A stretch of 54,831 nucleotides of DNA from a bacterium UBA2219 (GCA_002327765.1 DCUH01000133.1:1-54831), one strand, 5' to 3'. Positions 14,960 through 24,400 are shown, numbered from the stretch's first letter. Numbers and translations: made by a program. Notes: generated from the sequence alone by a model not told the origin.

Positions 14960-16279
14960 ATGGAGACCCATCCCGGTGACGACGCCGTACCGCTGAGGCG
15001 CCCGAAAGGGGGGGCGGCCCCGGTCGGCCTTCCCTGGCCGCATGCCACGCGCGAGCAGTGGAACGACTACCGCTGGCAGCTTTCCAACCGCATCACCTCC
15101 GTGGAGGACCTCGCGGGACTGTGCGGCATCTCCGACGAGGAGGCGCGCCTGCTCTCCCGCGTCAGCGACCTCTACCGCATGGGCATCACGCCCTACTACT
15201 TCTCCCTGATGCGGTTCGACGACGCCGACGACCCGATCGCCCGCCAGGCGATCCCCTGCGCCGAGGAGTACTTCGGCGTCGAGGGCGGCGAGGACGACCC
15301 GCTGGAGGAGGAGAAGGACATGCCGGTGCCGGGGCTCACCCACCGGTACCCGGACCGCTGCCTGCTGGTCGTGACCAATTTCTGCTCCATGTACTGCCGG
15401 CACTGCACCCGGAAGCGGATCTGGACCCTCGGCGAAGCGGCGAAGACCGAGTTCGAGCTGTCGAAGATGTTCGCCTACGTGAAGCGCCACGAGGAGATCC
15501 GCGACGTCATCGTATCCGGCGGCGACCCGCTGACGCTTCCTTCCGGACGCCTGGAATACATCCTGAAGAACCTGCGGAAGATCCCGCACGTCGAGATCAT
15601 CCGGATCGGCACCCGCGTCCCGGTGGTCCTGCCGATGCGCGTCGACGACGAGCTCTGCGCCGTCCTGGAGAAGTACGGCCCGATCTGGCTGAACACCCAG
15701 TTCAACCACCCGCGCGAGGTCACCGACGAGGCGAAGGCCGCGTGCGACCGGCTGCTGCGGGCCGGCGTCCCGGTGAACAACCAGACCGTCCTTCTCAAGG
15801 GCGTGAACGACCACCCCGAGATCATCCGGAAGCTGAACACGGAGCTGCTCAAGGCGAAGGTCCGCCCCTACTACCTGTTCCAGTGCGACATGGTCCGCGG
15901 GCTGGAGCACTTCCGCACCCGGCTGACGAAGGGGATCGAGATCATGGAGGCGCTCCGGGGGCACACCTCCGGGCTGGCCGTCCCCTCGTACGTGGTCGAC
16001 GTGCCGGGCGGCGGGGGGAAGATCCCGCTGATGCCCACCTACATCCTCTCGATGGGCGAGGAGCGCACGGTCCTGCGCAACTACGAAGGGATCATCGTCA
16101 GCTACGAGGAGGCGCGCGACGACGGCCGCCCGTCGGCCCGCCCCGAGACGACGATGCCCGCGCCCCGGAACGACGTCTACCGACTGCTGACCGGGGAGCT
16201 CCGCTCCCTCACCCCGGCGGGCAACGAGCGGATGGCCAGGAGAAAGCGCCGGTGCGAGTCGGCCTCGCCTACAACGTAA
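14960..16279 (+). CDS. kamA: Lysine 2,3-aminomutase (radical SAM, PLP)
   Basis: A 439-residue enzyme converting L-lysine to beta-lysine through a SAM-derived radical. The 4Fe-4S/SAM motif is Cys142-X3-Cys146-X2-Cys149 (CSMYCRHC). The PLP lysine is Lys354 in GGGGK. The two Asp residues that hold the substrate epsilon-amine in characterised lysine aminomutases are present as Asp310 (QCDMVRG) and Asp347 (VVDVPGG); the glutamate-specific relatives carry other residues there, so lysine is the likely substrate. GAGGAG lies just before ATG at 14960. The last 28 bases overlap the next gene. The C-terminal ~50 residues are less conserved. The usual partner AblB is absent; instead two ATP-grasp ligases and a short GNAT follow. 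Confidence 0.94.
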   Translation: METHPGDDAVPLRRPKGGAAPVGLPWPHATREQWNDYRWQLSNRITSVEDLAGLCGISDEEARLLSRVSDLYRMGITPYYFSLMRFDDADDPIARQAIPCAEEYFGVEGGEDDPLEEEKDMPVPGLTHRYPDRCLLVVTNFCSMYCRHCTRKRIWTLGEAAKTEFELSKMFAYVKRHEEIRDVIVSGGDPLTLPSGRLEYILKNLRKIPHVEIIRIGTRVPVVLPMRVDDELCAVLEKYGPIWLNTQFNHPREVTDEAKAACDRLLRAGVPVNNQTVLLKGVNDHPEIIRKLNTELLKAKVRPYYLFQCDMVRGLEHFRTRLTKGIEIMEALRGHTSGLAVPSYVVDVPGGGGKIPLMPTYILSMGEERTVLRNYEGIIVSYEEARDDGRPSARPETTMPAPRNDVYRLLTGELRSLTPAGNERMARRKRRCESASPTT

Positions 16280-17244
16280 AGCCGGCCGATCTCCCCGAGC
16301 ACTTGCCCGAGGACGCCTTCGAGGAATACGACTCCGAGGCGACCGTGGGCCACATCTGCGATGCGCTCCTCCGCCTGGGGCACGACGTGCGCCGGCTCCC
16401 CGCCGGTGCGCGGTTCCTGGACGCCGTGCGGGAATCCCCCCTCGACATCGTCTTCAACATCGCGGAAGGAGAAGGCGGCCGGTGCCGCGAGGCCCACGTC
16501 CCGGCCGTGCTCGAGATGCTCGGCGTGCCGTACGTCGGGTCCGACCCGCTGACCCTGGCCGTCACCCTCGACAAGCCCGTGGCGAAGAAGCTGGCGGCGC
16601 ACGAGGGGTTCCCCACCCCCGCATTCCGCACGTACCGCTCCGCGGACGGATTCACGGAATGGCCGCTGGCCTTCCCCGTCATCGTCAAGCCGGTCTTCGA
16701 GGGGTCCAGCAAGGGGGTCCGGCTCTCCTCCCGGGCTTCCGATTTCGAACAGGCGCGGGAGATGGTCCGGTTCGTCACGGAGACCTACCGCCAGGAAGCG
16801 CTGGTCGAGGCGTTCGTCCCGGGCGCCGAGGTCACGGTGGGGATCTTGGGGAACGACCCGCCCCGCGTCGCAGGGATGATGGAGATCGTCCCGAAGACGG
16901 TGGACCCGTCGGAGTTCGTCTACTCGCTCGAGGTCAAGCGGGACTGGGAGAACCGCGTCTCCTACCGCGTGCCCCCCGCCCTGCCCGGCCCGGTCCTCTC
17001 GCGGATCGAGCGGAACGCGCTGGGGATCTACCGGGCCCTCGGCTGCCGCGACTTCTCCCGAATCGACTTCCGGATCGACCGGGAGGGGACGCCGCAGTTC
17101 ATCGAATGCAACCCGCTGCCCGGGCTCTCCCCCGGATACGGCGACCTGCCGATCATGGCCGAGCGGATGGGCATCCCGTACCTTTCGCTGATCGAGGAGA
17201 TCCTCTCCCATGCCCTGGCCCGGCTCGGGATGGCCCCGGCGTGA
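16252..17244 (+). CDS. D-Ala-D-Ala ligase-like ATP-grasp enzyme, paralogue 1
   Basis: A 330-residue ATP-grasp ligase from GTG at 16252, with AGGAG eight bases upstream. Visible are the N-terminal Rossmann-like start RVGLAYNVKP, a Ddl-like loop FNIAEGEGGRCREAHVP, the ATP-binding strand FPVIVKPVFEGSSKGV, and the metal-binding end FIECNPLPGLSPGYGDLP. The ATP-grasp core looks complete, so it should activate a carboxylate and join it to an amine. It differs from the mureinogenic Ddl in the substrate loop and sits in a kamA operon, not a cell-wall cluster. The likely acceptor or donor is beta-lysine or a derivative (inference). It overlaps kamA by 28 bases and the next gene by 4. Confidence 0.92.
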   Translation: MRVGLAYNVKPADLPEHLPEDAFEEYDSEATVGHICDALLRLGHDVRRLPAGARFLDAVRESPLDIVFNIAEGEGGRCREAHVPAVLEMLGVPYVGSDPLTLAVTLDKPVAKKLAAHEGFPTPAFRTYRSADGFTEWPLAFPVIVKPVFEGSSKGVRLSSRASDFEQAREMVRFVTETYRQEALVEAFVPGAEVTVGILGNDPPRVAGMMEIVPKTVDPSEFVYSLEVKRDWENRVSYRVPPALPGPVLSRIERNALGIYRALGCRDFSRIDFRIDREGTPQFIECNPLPGLSPGYGDLPIMAERMGIPYLSLIEEILSHALARLGMAPA

Positions 17245-18269
17245 CCGCGCCCCCGGCGAAGCCGCTGCGCGTGGCCGTCCTCTACACCTCCGTGTTCGAG
17301 GCGATCAAGGAGGTCAAGGAGGAGATCCGGGAGGAGATGGACCTCGAGGTCAACGCGCGCACCGTGGCCGGCGCCCTCCGCTCCGAGGGGCACGAGGCGT
17401 GGCCGCACGCCTTCGGGCAGGACGCGGGCGAACTGGTCTCCGGCCTCTCCGTCATGAGGCCGGACATCGTCTTCAACCTGAGCGAATGCCCGTTCCTCAA
17501 CCCGGAAAAGGAGATGCACGCCTGCGCGCTCCTCGAGCTGGCCCGTCTTCCCTACACGGGGAACGGCCCCCTCGCGCTGGGCATCTGCAACAGCAAGTCG
17601 CTCACCAAGAAGATCCTCGTCGCTGACGGGATCCCCACGCCGCCCTTCCGGCTCTACACGAACGAGCCCGCGCAGGACCCGGACATCCCGTATCCGCTGG
17701 TCGTGAAGCCCGCGAACGAGGACGGCTCCGCCGGGATCACCGAGGACAGCTTCGTCCGGGACCTTGCGGAGCTTTCCCGCCAGGTAAAATGGCTCAAGGA
17801 CGGCTTCCGGCAGAACGCCCTGGTGGAGAAATTCGTCGGCGGCAGGGAATTCAACGTGGGAGTGCTGGGGAACGGGACGGCGGCCGACCCCCACAAAACG
17901 CTCCCCCCCGCCGAGCTGGTCTACCGGAACCCGCGCTGGCGGCTTTGCACTTACGAATCGAAATGGGACAAGACCCACCCCTCGTACGTCGAGATCGCCC
18001 CCGTGTGCCCCGCGGATGCGCCTCACGAGCTGCTCGACCGGATGTCGCGGATCACCCTGGAGTGCGCCCGGATCTTTCGCCTTACCGGGTACGCCCGCGT
18101 GGACTTCCGGATGGACGAGGAGGGAGAGCTGTACGTCCTCGAAGTGAATCCCAACCCCGACATCTCGCCGGACGCCGGCATGGCCCGCGCCGCACGCGCC
18201 GCCGGGCTCTCCTACCCCGCGCTCATCGGCGAGATCCTGCGGCTCGGCCTCGCGCTGGGGGCCCGGTGA
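17241..18269 (+). CDS. D-Ala-D-Ala ligase-like ATP-grasp enzyme, paralogue 2
   Basis: A 342-residue ATP-grasp ligase starting at a GTGA overlap with paralogue 1. It shares the fold but not the details: the substrate loop is FNLSECPFLNPEKEMHACALLE, the ATP strand is YPLVVKPANEDGSAGI, and the end motif is LEVNPNPDISPDAG. The clear divergence in the substrate-facing loops suggests a different substrate from paralogue 1, so the two probably act one after the other, for example building a short peptide or an amide. Compare ATP-grasp enzymes of amino-acid-derived natural product and compatible-solute pathways. The product cannot be told from sequence alone. Confidence 0.92.
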   Translation: MTAPPAKPLRVAVLYTSVFEAIKEVKEEIREEMDLEVNARTVAGALRSEGHEAWPHAFGQDAGELVSGLSVMRPDIVFNLSECPFLNPEKEMHACALLELARLPYTGNGPLALGICNSKSLTKKILVADGIPTPPFRLYTNEPAQDPDIPYPLVVKPANEDGSAGITEDSFVRDLAELSRQVKWLKDGFRQNALVEKFVGGREFNVGVLGNGTAADPHKTLPPAELVYRNPRWRLCTYESKWDKTHPSYVEIAPVCPADAPHELLDRMSRITLECARIFRLTGYARVDFRMDEEGELYVLEVNPNPDISPDAGMARAARAAGLSYPALIGEILRLGLALGAR

Positions 18270-18745
18270 CACGGATCCGGCGCATCGGGCCCGGCGACCG
18301 GGAGGCGATCCGGGAACTGATCGCCGGGACCCGCGCCTTCAAGCCGTTCGAGGTCGACGTCGCGATGGAACTGGTCGACGTCGCCCTGACGCAGAAGGAC
18401 CAGGAGGACTACCAACCCTTCGTCCTCGCGGAGGAGGACGGCTCGGTCGCCGCCTACGCCTGCTTCGGGAAGAACCCGATGACCAGGGCCACGTTCGACC
18501 TCTACTGGATCGCCACGCGGGCGGACCGGATGGGGAAGGGATACGGCAGGGCGATGGTGGAATTCGTCGCGGAGGAAGCGCGGAAACAGGGCGGGAAGCT
18601 ACTGGTCATCGAAACCTCCTCGCAGGAGAGCTACGGGACCACCCGAAGGTTCTACGACCGGATCGGGGCCACGCTCGCCGCCACGCTGCCCGACTATTAC
18701 GACGAAGGGGACGACAAGCTGATCTACCTGCTGCCCATCCGCTGA
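18266..18745 (+). CDS. GNAT-family N-acetyltransferase
   Basis: A 159-residue acetyltransferase starting at a GTGA overlap with the ATP-grasp gene. The acetyl-CoA loop is visible as ADRMGKGYGRAMVEF (about residues 85-100), with the preceding strand FDLYWIAT and the following YDRIGATLAATLPDYY. It is much shorter than AblB, the usual beta-lysine acetyltransferase (about 270 residues), and does not resemble it closely. As the last gene of the kamA unit it probably caps an amine of the pathway product, or protects or inactivates it. No terminator follows at once; the next gene is about 290 bases away. Confidence 0.92.
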   Translation: MTRIRRIGPGDREAIRELIAGTRAFKPFEVDVAMELVDVALTQKDQEDYQPFVLAEEDGSVAAYACFGKNPMTRATFDLYWIATRADRMGKGYGRAMVEFVAEEARKQGGKLLVIETSSQESYGTTRRFYDRIGATLAATLPDYYDEGDDKLIYLLPIR

Positions 18746-18812
18746 GTGCGGAGACGAGAATCGCTATCACATACACGGCGATCAGGCCATCCTGAAGCTC
18801 AAATCAAAAACC

Positions 18813-18898
18813 GCAGGGAAAAACTTTTCATAGGGCATAGATCAGTTTTCTGGCCAACTTGGGAAAAATAGTTCCATGGATAGAAACAATTTCCCTGC
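18813..18898 (+). other. Possible structured leader closed by a 9-bp stem
   Basis: The arms gcagggaaa (18813-18821) and tttccctgc (18890-18898) pair perfectly and enclose about 68 AT-richer bases with small inner hairpins (ccaacttgg; ggaa...ttcc). The region 18746-19035 is otherwise non-coding. The closed multi-hairpin layout recalls a riboswitch, but the c-di-GMP (GEMM) core sequences were looked for and not found. It lies upstream of the proposed sigma-54 promoter, so it may instead be an activator-binding region or a trailer of the kamA operon. Confidence 0.3.
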
Positions 18899-18959
18899 CG
18901 GAGTAGCTATGGATCAGAATTTTCTCTTTTGTTTCTTTATGTTATAAATAATACGGTGC

Positions 18960-18977
18960 TTGGACCGACTTTTGCTT
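18960..18977 (+). promoter_or_regulatory. Candidate sigma-54 (RpoN) promoter
   Basis: The sequence TTGGACCGACTTTTGCTT has GG at 18962-18963 and GC at 18974-18975 with exactly 10 bases between, and differs from the TTGGCACG-N4-TTGCT consensus at two positions. It lies about 60 bases before the ATG at 19036, a fitting distance. Confidence 0.5.
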
Positions 18978-19035
18978 CGGTTTCTGTTCCATCAGGATTG
19001 GAGCCGTAAAAACCAATTCGTGAGGATCGCTCCGT

Positions 19036-21468
19036 ATGAGAACCAGAAGAATTCGTTCGGATATCCCGGCCCTGTCCATGCTCCTGCCGCTTTTCCTATT
19101 ACTGTCCGGCTGCGGGGGAGGCAGCACCGCGGTGGATGCGACCAACGGTTACGCGCCCGTAATCGCCGTGGCTGCCGCGACAACCGTGACCGAAAACAGC
19201 GCGATACTGAATGGTTACGTGATTCCGAATGGGTTGCCCACAGACGCCTGGTTCGAATATGGATCCGAGGATACCCTGTCTAGCTTTTCCTCGACATCGC
19301 CCAAACCGATCGGCACAAGCCTCGACAATATCGCGGTTACCGATTCCGTCAGCGGACTCAACGACAACACCACATATTATTTCCGTATTTGCTCCTCGAA
19401 CACGAAAGGCACGATAAAGAGCTCCATCACCAACCTTACCACCTCCTATGCCGGGGCCCCTCCCGTGGTCGTAACGTCGGCGGCGACATCGGTTGCCGCG
19501 ACCACCGCTACCCTGAACGGAAACGCGACGCCCAACGGCGTGGCGACCACAGCGTGGTTTGAATGGGGAACGAGTCCAACGCTGTCGTCCTACGACAGTA
19601 CGCCGTCCCAGGCGGTCGGCTCCGGCATGTCCAGCGTGGCCGTCGACACGGGGCTGACCGGACTCTCCTCGGGGTCCACGTACTACTATCGGATCGCGGC
19701 TACCAACAGACAAGGGACAAGCCGCGGCTCCATCCTGAGCTTCGTTCCCGGCGCGGCTCCCGCGGTCACGACGCTTGCGGCGACGTCGGTTAACGCGACC
19801 GCCGCCACCCTGAACGGCAACGCGACGCCCAACGGCCTGGCGACCACCGCATGGTTCGAATGGGGAACGAGTTCGACGCTGTCGTCCTACGACAGTACGC
19901 CGTCCCAGGCGGTCGGCTCCGGCACGTCCGGTGTAGCCGTCGACGCGGGGCTGACCGGCCTTGCCACGGGAACCACGTACTACTACCGGATCGCGGCGAA
20001 CAACGGGCAAGGAACGAACCGCGGCTCCATCTTGAGTTTTATTCCCGGAACGGCGCCGACGGCCTCGACATCGGCGGCGACGTCGGTCGGCGCGACCACC
20101 GCCACCTTGAACGGCAGCGCGACGCCCAACGGCCTGGCGACCACCGCGTTTTTCGAGTGGGGAACGAGTTCGACGTTGTCGTCCTGCTTCAGCACATCGT
20201 CCCAGGCCGTCGGCTCCGGCACGTCCGGCGTGGCCGTCAACGCCGGGTTGACTGGGCTTTCCTCTGGAAACACGTACTACTTTAGAATCGTGACGAACAA
20301 CGCGCAAGGGACGAGCCGCGGCCTCATCTTGAGTTTCGTTCCCGGCGCGTCGCCTGCGGTCTCGACATCGGTAGCAACGCCGGTCGGCTCGACCACCGCC
20401 ACCCTGAAAGGCAACGTGACGCCCAACGGTCTGGAGACCACCTCGTGGTTTGAATACGGAACGAGCCAGTCGTTTGGATCCGAAACACCCCACGTGATTG
20501 TCGGCTCCGGCACCTCCAGCGTAGCCGTCACCGCTGGGCTGACCGGGCTCTCCTCGGGAACCAAGTACTACTTCCGGCTCGTGGCCTCGAACAGCAGCGG
20601 AACGCGTCAAGGGTCCACCCTGAACTTCACCACCGTCACACCGGGTGCGCCGATACCGACCACCCTCGAGCCGGAACGGATCGCCACAGGGGCGATCTGC
20701 AACGGGAAGGTCAACCCGAACGGCATCGCATCCATCGCGTGGATCGAATGGGGCACGGATCCGAATTTGTCGGTGTACAATTCCAGCTCGTCCCAGTCGA
20801 TCGGCTCCGGCACCAGCAACCGGTACCTGAGCGAGCCGCTGACGTACCTGACCGCCGGCACCACGTATTACTGCCGGGTCGCGGGGCAGAATTCAAAGGG
20901 AACCACCCAGGGAGCCATCGCGAGCTTCACCGTCATCGACGGTACCTGGACCATAAACGATAACTTCACAACGGATGAAACGGGGGAATACGCGATTACC
21001 GGAACGGGATCGATATCCCACAACTCAGGGACCGGGAAAGCCGTCGTCACGGCGGGCTCGGGTAAAACCCTGACCATCACGAAAAACTGCTATGACGGCG
21101 GGATCAGTACCGGGACCTTTTCGATGGAATTCGAGCCGACGGCCGAGAACGGAAGCGGCGCGAACCTCACGATCCGGCTCGCGGACACGTCCGATACCTA
21201 CTTCGATTTTTCCGCGAACGACGGCTGGTTCCGGAAATATCGCCGGGGGCTTCTAGTCGATAACGTGCAGCTCCCCGCCACGTACTCCGTGGGAAACACC
21301 TATACGATCAAAATCACTTTCGCCCAGATGGTGGCCACCGTCGAGGCATTCGACGCAAGAGTCAGCATGGATACCAACGATGATAACAATCCCGTTAACT
21401 CTCTGGTCATCACAGCGACCGAGATGAACGCGACCTACGACAACATCAGGGTGACCAAGAAACAGTGA
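19036..21468 (+). CDS. Large surface lipoprotein with fibronectin-III-like repeats
   Basis: An 810-residue exported lipoprotein. The signal peptide ends in the lipobox LLSGC, with lipidated Cys26. Six Fn3-like units of about 99 residues follow from about residue 40 to 630, each with motifs such as ATLNGNATPNG, WFEWGTS and TYYYRIAA; four central units are very alike. The C-terminal ~175 residues (from about 635, WTINDNF) form a different beta-rich, LamG/concanavalin-like domain that could bind carbohydrate. It has no cysteine-rich or haem motifs. Probably a cell-surface or matrix adhesin. It has its own candidate sigma-54 promoter and its last 23 bases overlap the convergent addA gene. Confidence 0.88.
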   Translation: MRTRRIRSDIPALSMLLPLFLLLSGCGGGSTAVDATNGYAPVIAVAAATTVTENSAILNGYVIPNGLPTDAWFEYGSEDTLSSFSSTSPKPIGTSLDNIAVTDSVSGLNDNTTYYFRICSSNTKGTIKSSITNLTTSYAGAPPVVVTSAATSVAATTATLNGNATPNGVATTAWFEWGTSPTLSSYDSTPSQAVGSGMSSVAVDTGLTGLSSGSTYYYRIAATNRQGTSRGSILSFVPGAAPAVTTLAATSVNATAATLNGNATPNGLATTAWFEWGTSSTLSSYDSTPSQAVGSGTSGVAVDAGLTGLATGTTYYYRIAANNGQGTNRGSILSFIPGTAPTASTSAATSVGATTATLNGSATPNGLATTAFFEWGTSSTLSSCFSTSSQAVGSGTSGVAVNAGLTGLSSGNTYYFRIVTNNAQGTSRGLILSFVPGASPAVSTSVATPVGSTTATLKGNVTPNGLETTSWFEYGTSQSFGSETPHVIVGSGTSSVAVTAGLTGLSSGTKYYFRLVASNSSGTRQGSTLNFTTVTPGAPIPTTLEPERIATGAICNGKVNPNGIASIAWIEWGTDPNLSVYNSSSSQSIGSGTSNRYLSEPLTYLTAGTTYYCRVAGQNSKGTTQGAIASFTVIDGTWTINDNFTTDETGEYAITGTGSISHNSGTGKAVVTAGSGKTLTITKNCYDGGISTGTFSMEFEPTAENGSGANLTIRLADTSDTYFDFSANDGWFRKYRRGLLVDNVQLPATYSVGNTYTIKITFAQMVATVEAFDARVSMDTNDDNNPVNSLVITATEMNATYDNIRVTKKQ
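19456..20643 (+). repeat. Four tandem 297-bp coding repeats (Fn3 units)
   Basis: Landmarks such as tggggaacgag recur at 19564, 19861 and 20158, and its variant tacggaacgag at 20455, each exactly 297 bases (99 codons) apart. The first three units are alike at DNA level over long stretches, pointing to recent duplication or gene conversion; copy number may vary between strains. Confidence 0.85.
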
Positions 21469-24400
21469 CCGATTCCCCGGTCTCGACGTACCAGATGAAG
21501 CCGCGGACCGGGACGCCCCACGCCTCGGAGAGGATGGAGCAGTACTCGCGCAGCTTGCCGCGGTACCGCTCCTCCGTTTCCGTCTCCCGCGGGCCGGTCT
21601 TATAGTCGACCACCCGGTGCTCTTCTGCGCGCGGCGGCCCGCCCGCCGCGCGCACGACGAGGTCGGCCCGGTCCTGCGCGACCTCCCCGCCGCGGAAGCC
21701 CAGCAGCGGCAGCTCCGTCCCTACCAGGATCGAGGCGCACAGCTCCCGGAACAGCCCGGAGGACCGGACGGCCGAAACGATCCGTTCCCACCGCTCCTCC
21801 TCCCCCGTCTCCCACACCGCGGGGAGAATCGCGCCCCGCGGCGGCCACGGGTCCGACACCGGAGGATACGCCTCGAACACGCGGTGGACCTTCTCCCCGA
21901 ACCGCTTCCCGCGGGATCTGTCGTACAGCTCGGCCAGCGTGACCGGCTCCGGCGCGGCAGGGGAAAGCCCTTCCGGCTCCTCCTCCGCCGCGCGCTCCGG
22001 CGGCGTCGGGGGCGGGGCCGGGGATCGCGCGGCAACGTCCGCCGACGGCAGGGGCGAGGCTACCGGCACGCGAAGCAGCCCGCCGTCGGGGACGCCGTCG
22101 TCGGGAGCGCCGCCCGGCGAAGGCGCGAGCCGCACCCGCAGCCCGGGCAGCCCCGTCACGGGGCACGTTCCCTCCCCGTCGGGGCGACCCGCGGAGATCC
22201 CCTCCCGGAGGGCGTCCGACAGGTCGCTCCCCTTCCCTTTTCCTCCCTCCAGCAGGTACAGCCGGTCTTTCGCCCGCGTGGCGGCGACGTACAGGAGGCG
22301 CCGCTCCTCCGCCGCCATCTTCTCCCGTTCCCATCGCTCGAACGTCACGGGGCGGCCGGCGCGCGGCACCTCGCGGAAGGCGGAATAGGTGCGGAAACCC
22401 GGGAAGATCAGGGCCGAAAGCCCATGGACCCGGTCCGCGCGCAGCCCCCGCGGCTCCTTCCTCCCGCCGCGGGACAGGGCGCCCAGGATCACCACCGGGA
22501 ACTCGAGCCCCTTGGCCGCATGGATGGTGGAGAGGCGCACGGCGTCTTCGTCCTCCTCGAAGTCCGGGACTTCGTCCTCTTCCCTCCCCTCCGCCGTCTT
22601 GCGGCGGATCTCCGCGAGGAAGAGCTTGAGGGATCCCGCCCCCTCCCACTCGAACGCGCGGGCCATCTCCGCTGCCTTCGCCAGGTTCTGCGCCACGCGC
22701 TCGCCCTCGGGAAGCCGCGACGCGACGAAGTCCACCCCCGTCTCCCGGTAGAGGTCGGCCAGCAGGTCCGGGAGCGACGCCCTCCCCCGGCGGGCGGACA
22801 GACGGGACAGGAGGGCGACGGCGTCCCGCGTCCCGGGCGGGACGGCACGGGGATCGCTCCCGTACAGCGGGAGGATCTCCTCGTCGGACAGCCCGAAGAA
22901 TACGGTCTTCAGCGCCGCGTGGCGGGCGGAGAGGTCCGCGGGGACGTCGACGGAGGAAAGGACGATCCGGAGGTCCTGGATCTCGCGCCGGAAGAAGAAC
23001 CCTTTCCGCGAGGGGACGATGTTCGGTATCCCCGCGGCGGACAGCGCGCTCCTGTAGTCGGAAAGCAGCTCGCCCGAGGCGTCCGAGCGATAGAGGACGG
23101 CGACGTCCCGCAGCCTCGCGGGCCGCTCCGCCCCGTCGCCGCCGCGGACCTTCACGGCGCCGACGATCCGGCGGACCAGGCCGGAGAGGAACTCCGCCTC
23201 GTCCACCTCCGGGGAAAGCTCGTACAGCGTCACCGGGGGCCCCTCGCCGGGGTCGGACCGGTGCGGGGCGACCGGCGCGTACGCCGGCGAGAAATCCTCC
23301 CCTCCCGGCAGGATGCGGCCGAACAGCCCGTTCAGCGCGGCCAGCAGGTCCGGCCGGCTGCGGAAGTTGCGGGAGAGCGGCACGTACTCGCCGCCCGCCG
23401 CTGCCATCTCCTCCCGGAACTTCCGGTACACCTGGATGTCCGCGCGGCGGAAGCCATAGATGGACTGCTTCGGGTCCCCCACGACGAACAGCCGGCCCGG
23501 GGGGCCGCCCGCCGACAGCACCCGGAGGACCTGCGCCTGGAGCGGGTCGGTGTCCTGGAACTCGTCCACGAAGATGTAGCGGAACCGCCCGGAGAGCCGC
23601 CGGGCGACTTCGGGGCTCGACGAGAGGAGCGCCTCGGCCCTCAGCAGCAGGTCCATGAAATCGAGCCCGCTCCCCTTCGCCCGCTCGTACGCAGCGAGCG
23701 CAGCGCCCGCCCTGGAGAAGAGGAAGCGCGCGGCGGCGTCGCCGGCGGGTACCTCCCCGAGCAGCCGGAAGAGCCTGCGCAGGTCGTTCCGCACGTCGGC
23801 CAGCGGGGGGCCGTCGGGCCGCGGGTACTTCTTCCGGCTCGTGCTCTTCCGCAGGTCCATGTCGAACGGGTCTCCGCCCGCGGCCGCGCCGGACGCCGCG
23901 GCGTCGAGGTCCCCGCGGCTTATCGCTTCCCAAATCCCTTCGAGGACCGGCAGAGCGTTCCGGAACGCCTCGGCCGCCGGGTCCCCTTCCGGGGCCCGCA
24001 TGCCGGCCACGAAGGCCCGGAAATACTCCACGCGCGGCAGGTATTCCCGCAGGAGGTGCCCGAGGAAATCGGCGGGGCGCCCGAAATCCGGCGCCTCCCC
24101 CCGCAGCAGGTCGCGCTGCGTCATGCAGAGCTTCCGCAGGACGCTCCACACCTTCTCGTGGTCGGGCTCCGCGAGGAGAATGCTCTCCCATTCCGGGGAG
24201 ATGGAAGGCGAGCCGAACTCGCCCCGCAGGAACAGGCGGAACGCCGCGTTCCACGCGTCCGCCGCCTCGCCCTCGGGCAGCACCTCGAACAGCGGATCGA
24301 CCCCCGCCTCGGCGGGGAAGGAGCGCAGGACCCGGGCACAGAAGGAGTGGAACGTGGTCACGGACAGCCGTCCCGCCGCTTCGGCCATCTCCTCCGCCCG

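Noticed and set aside
16252..18269. The two ATP-grasp genes as ordinary cell-wall D-Ala-D-Ala ligases
   Set aside because: They are in a kamA operon with no mur/fts genes, occur as two unlike copies, and their substrate loops differ from the usual Ddl pattern.
18266..18745. The GNAT gene as ablB (beta-lysine acetyltransferase)
   Set aside because: At 159 residues it is far shorter than AblB and lacks its extra N-terminal region.
18746..19035. c-di-GMP (GEMM) riboswitch upstream of the surface lipoprotein
   Set aside because: Neither of the conserved core strings of the GEMM-I fold nor its tetraloop arrangement is present.
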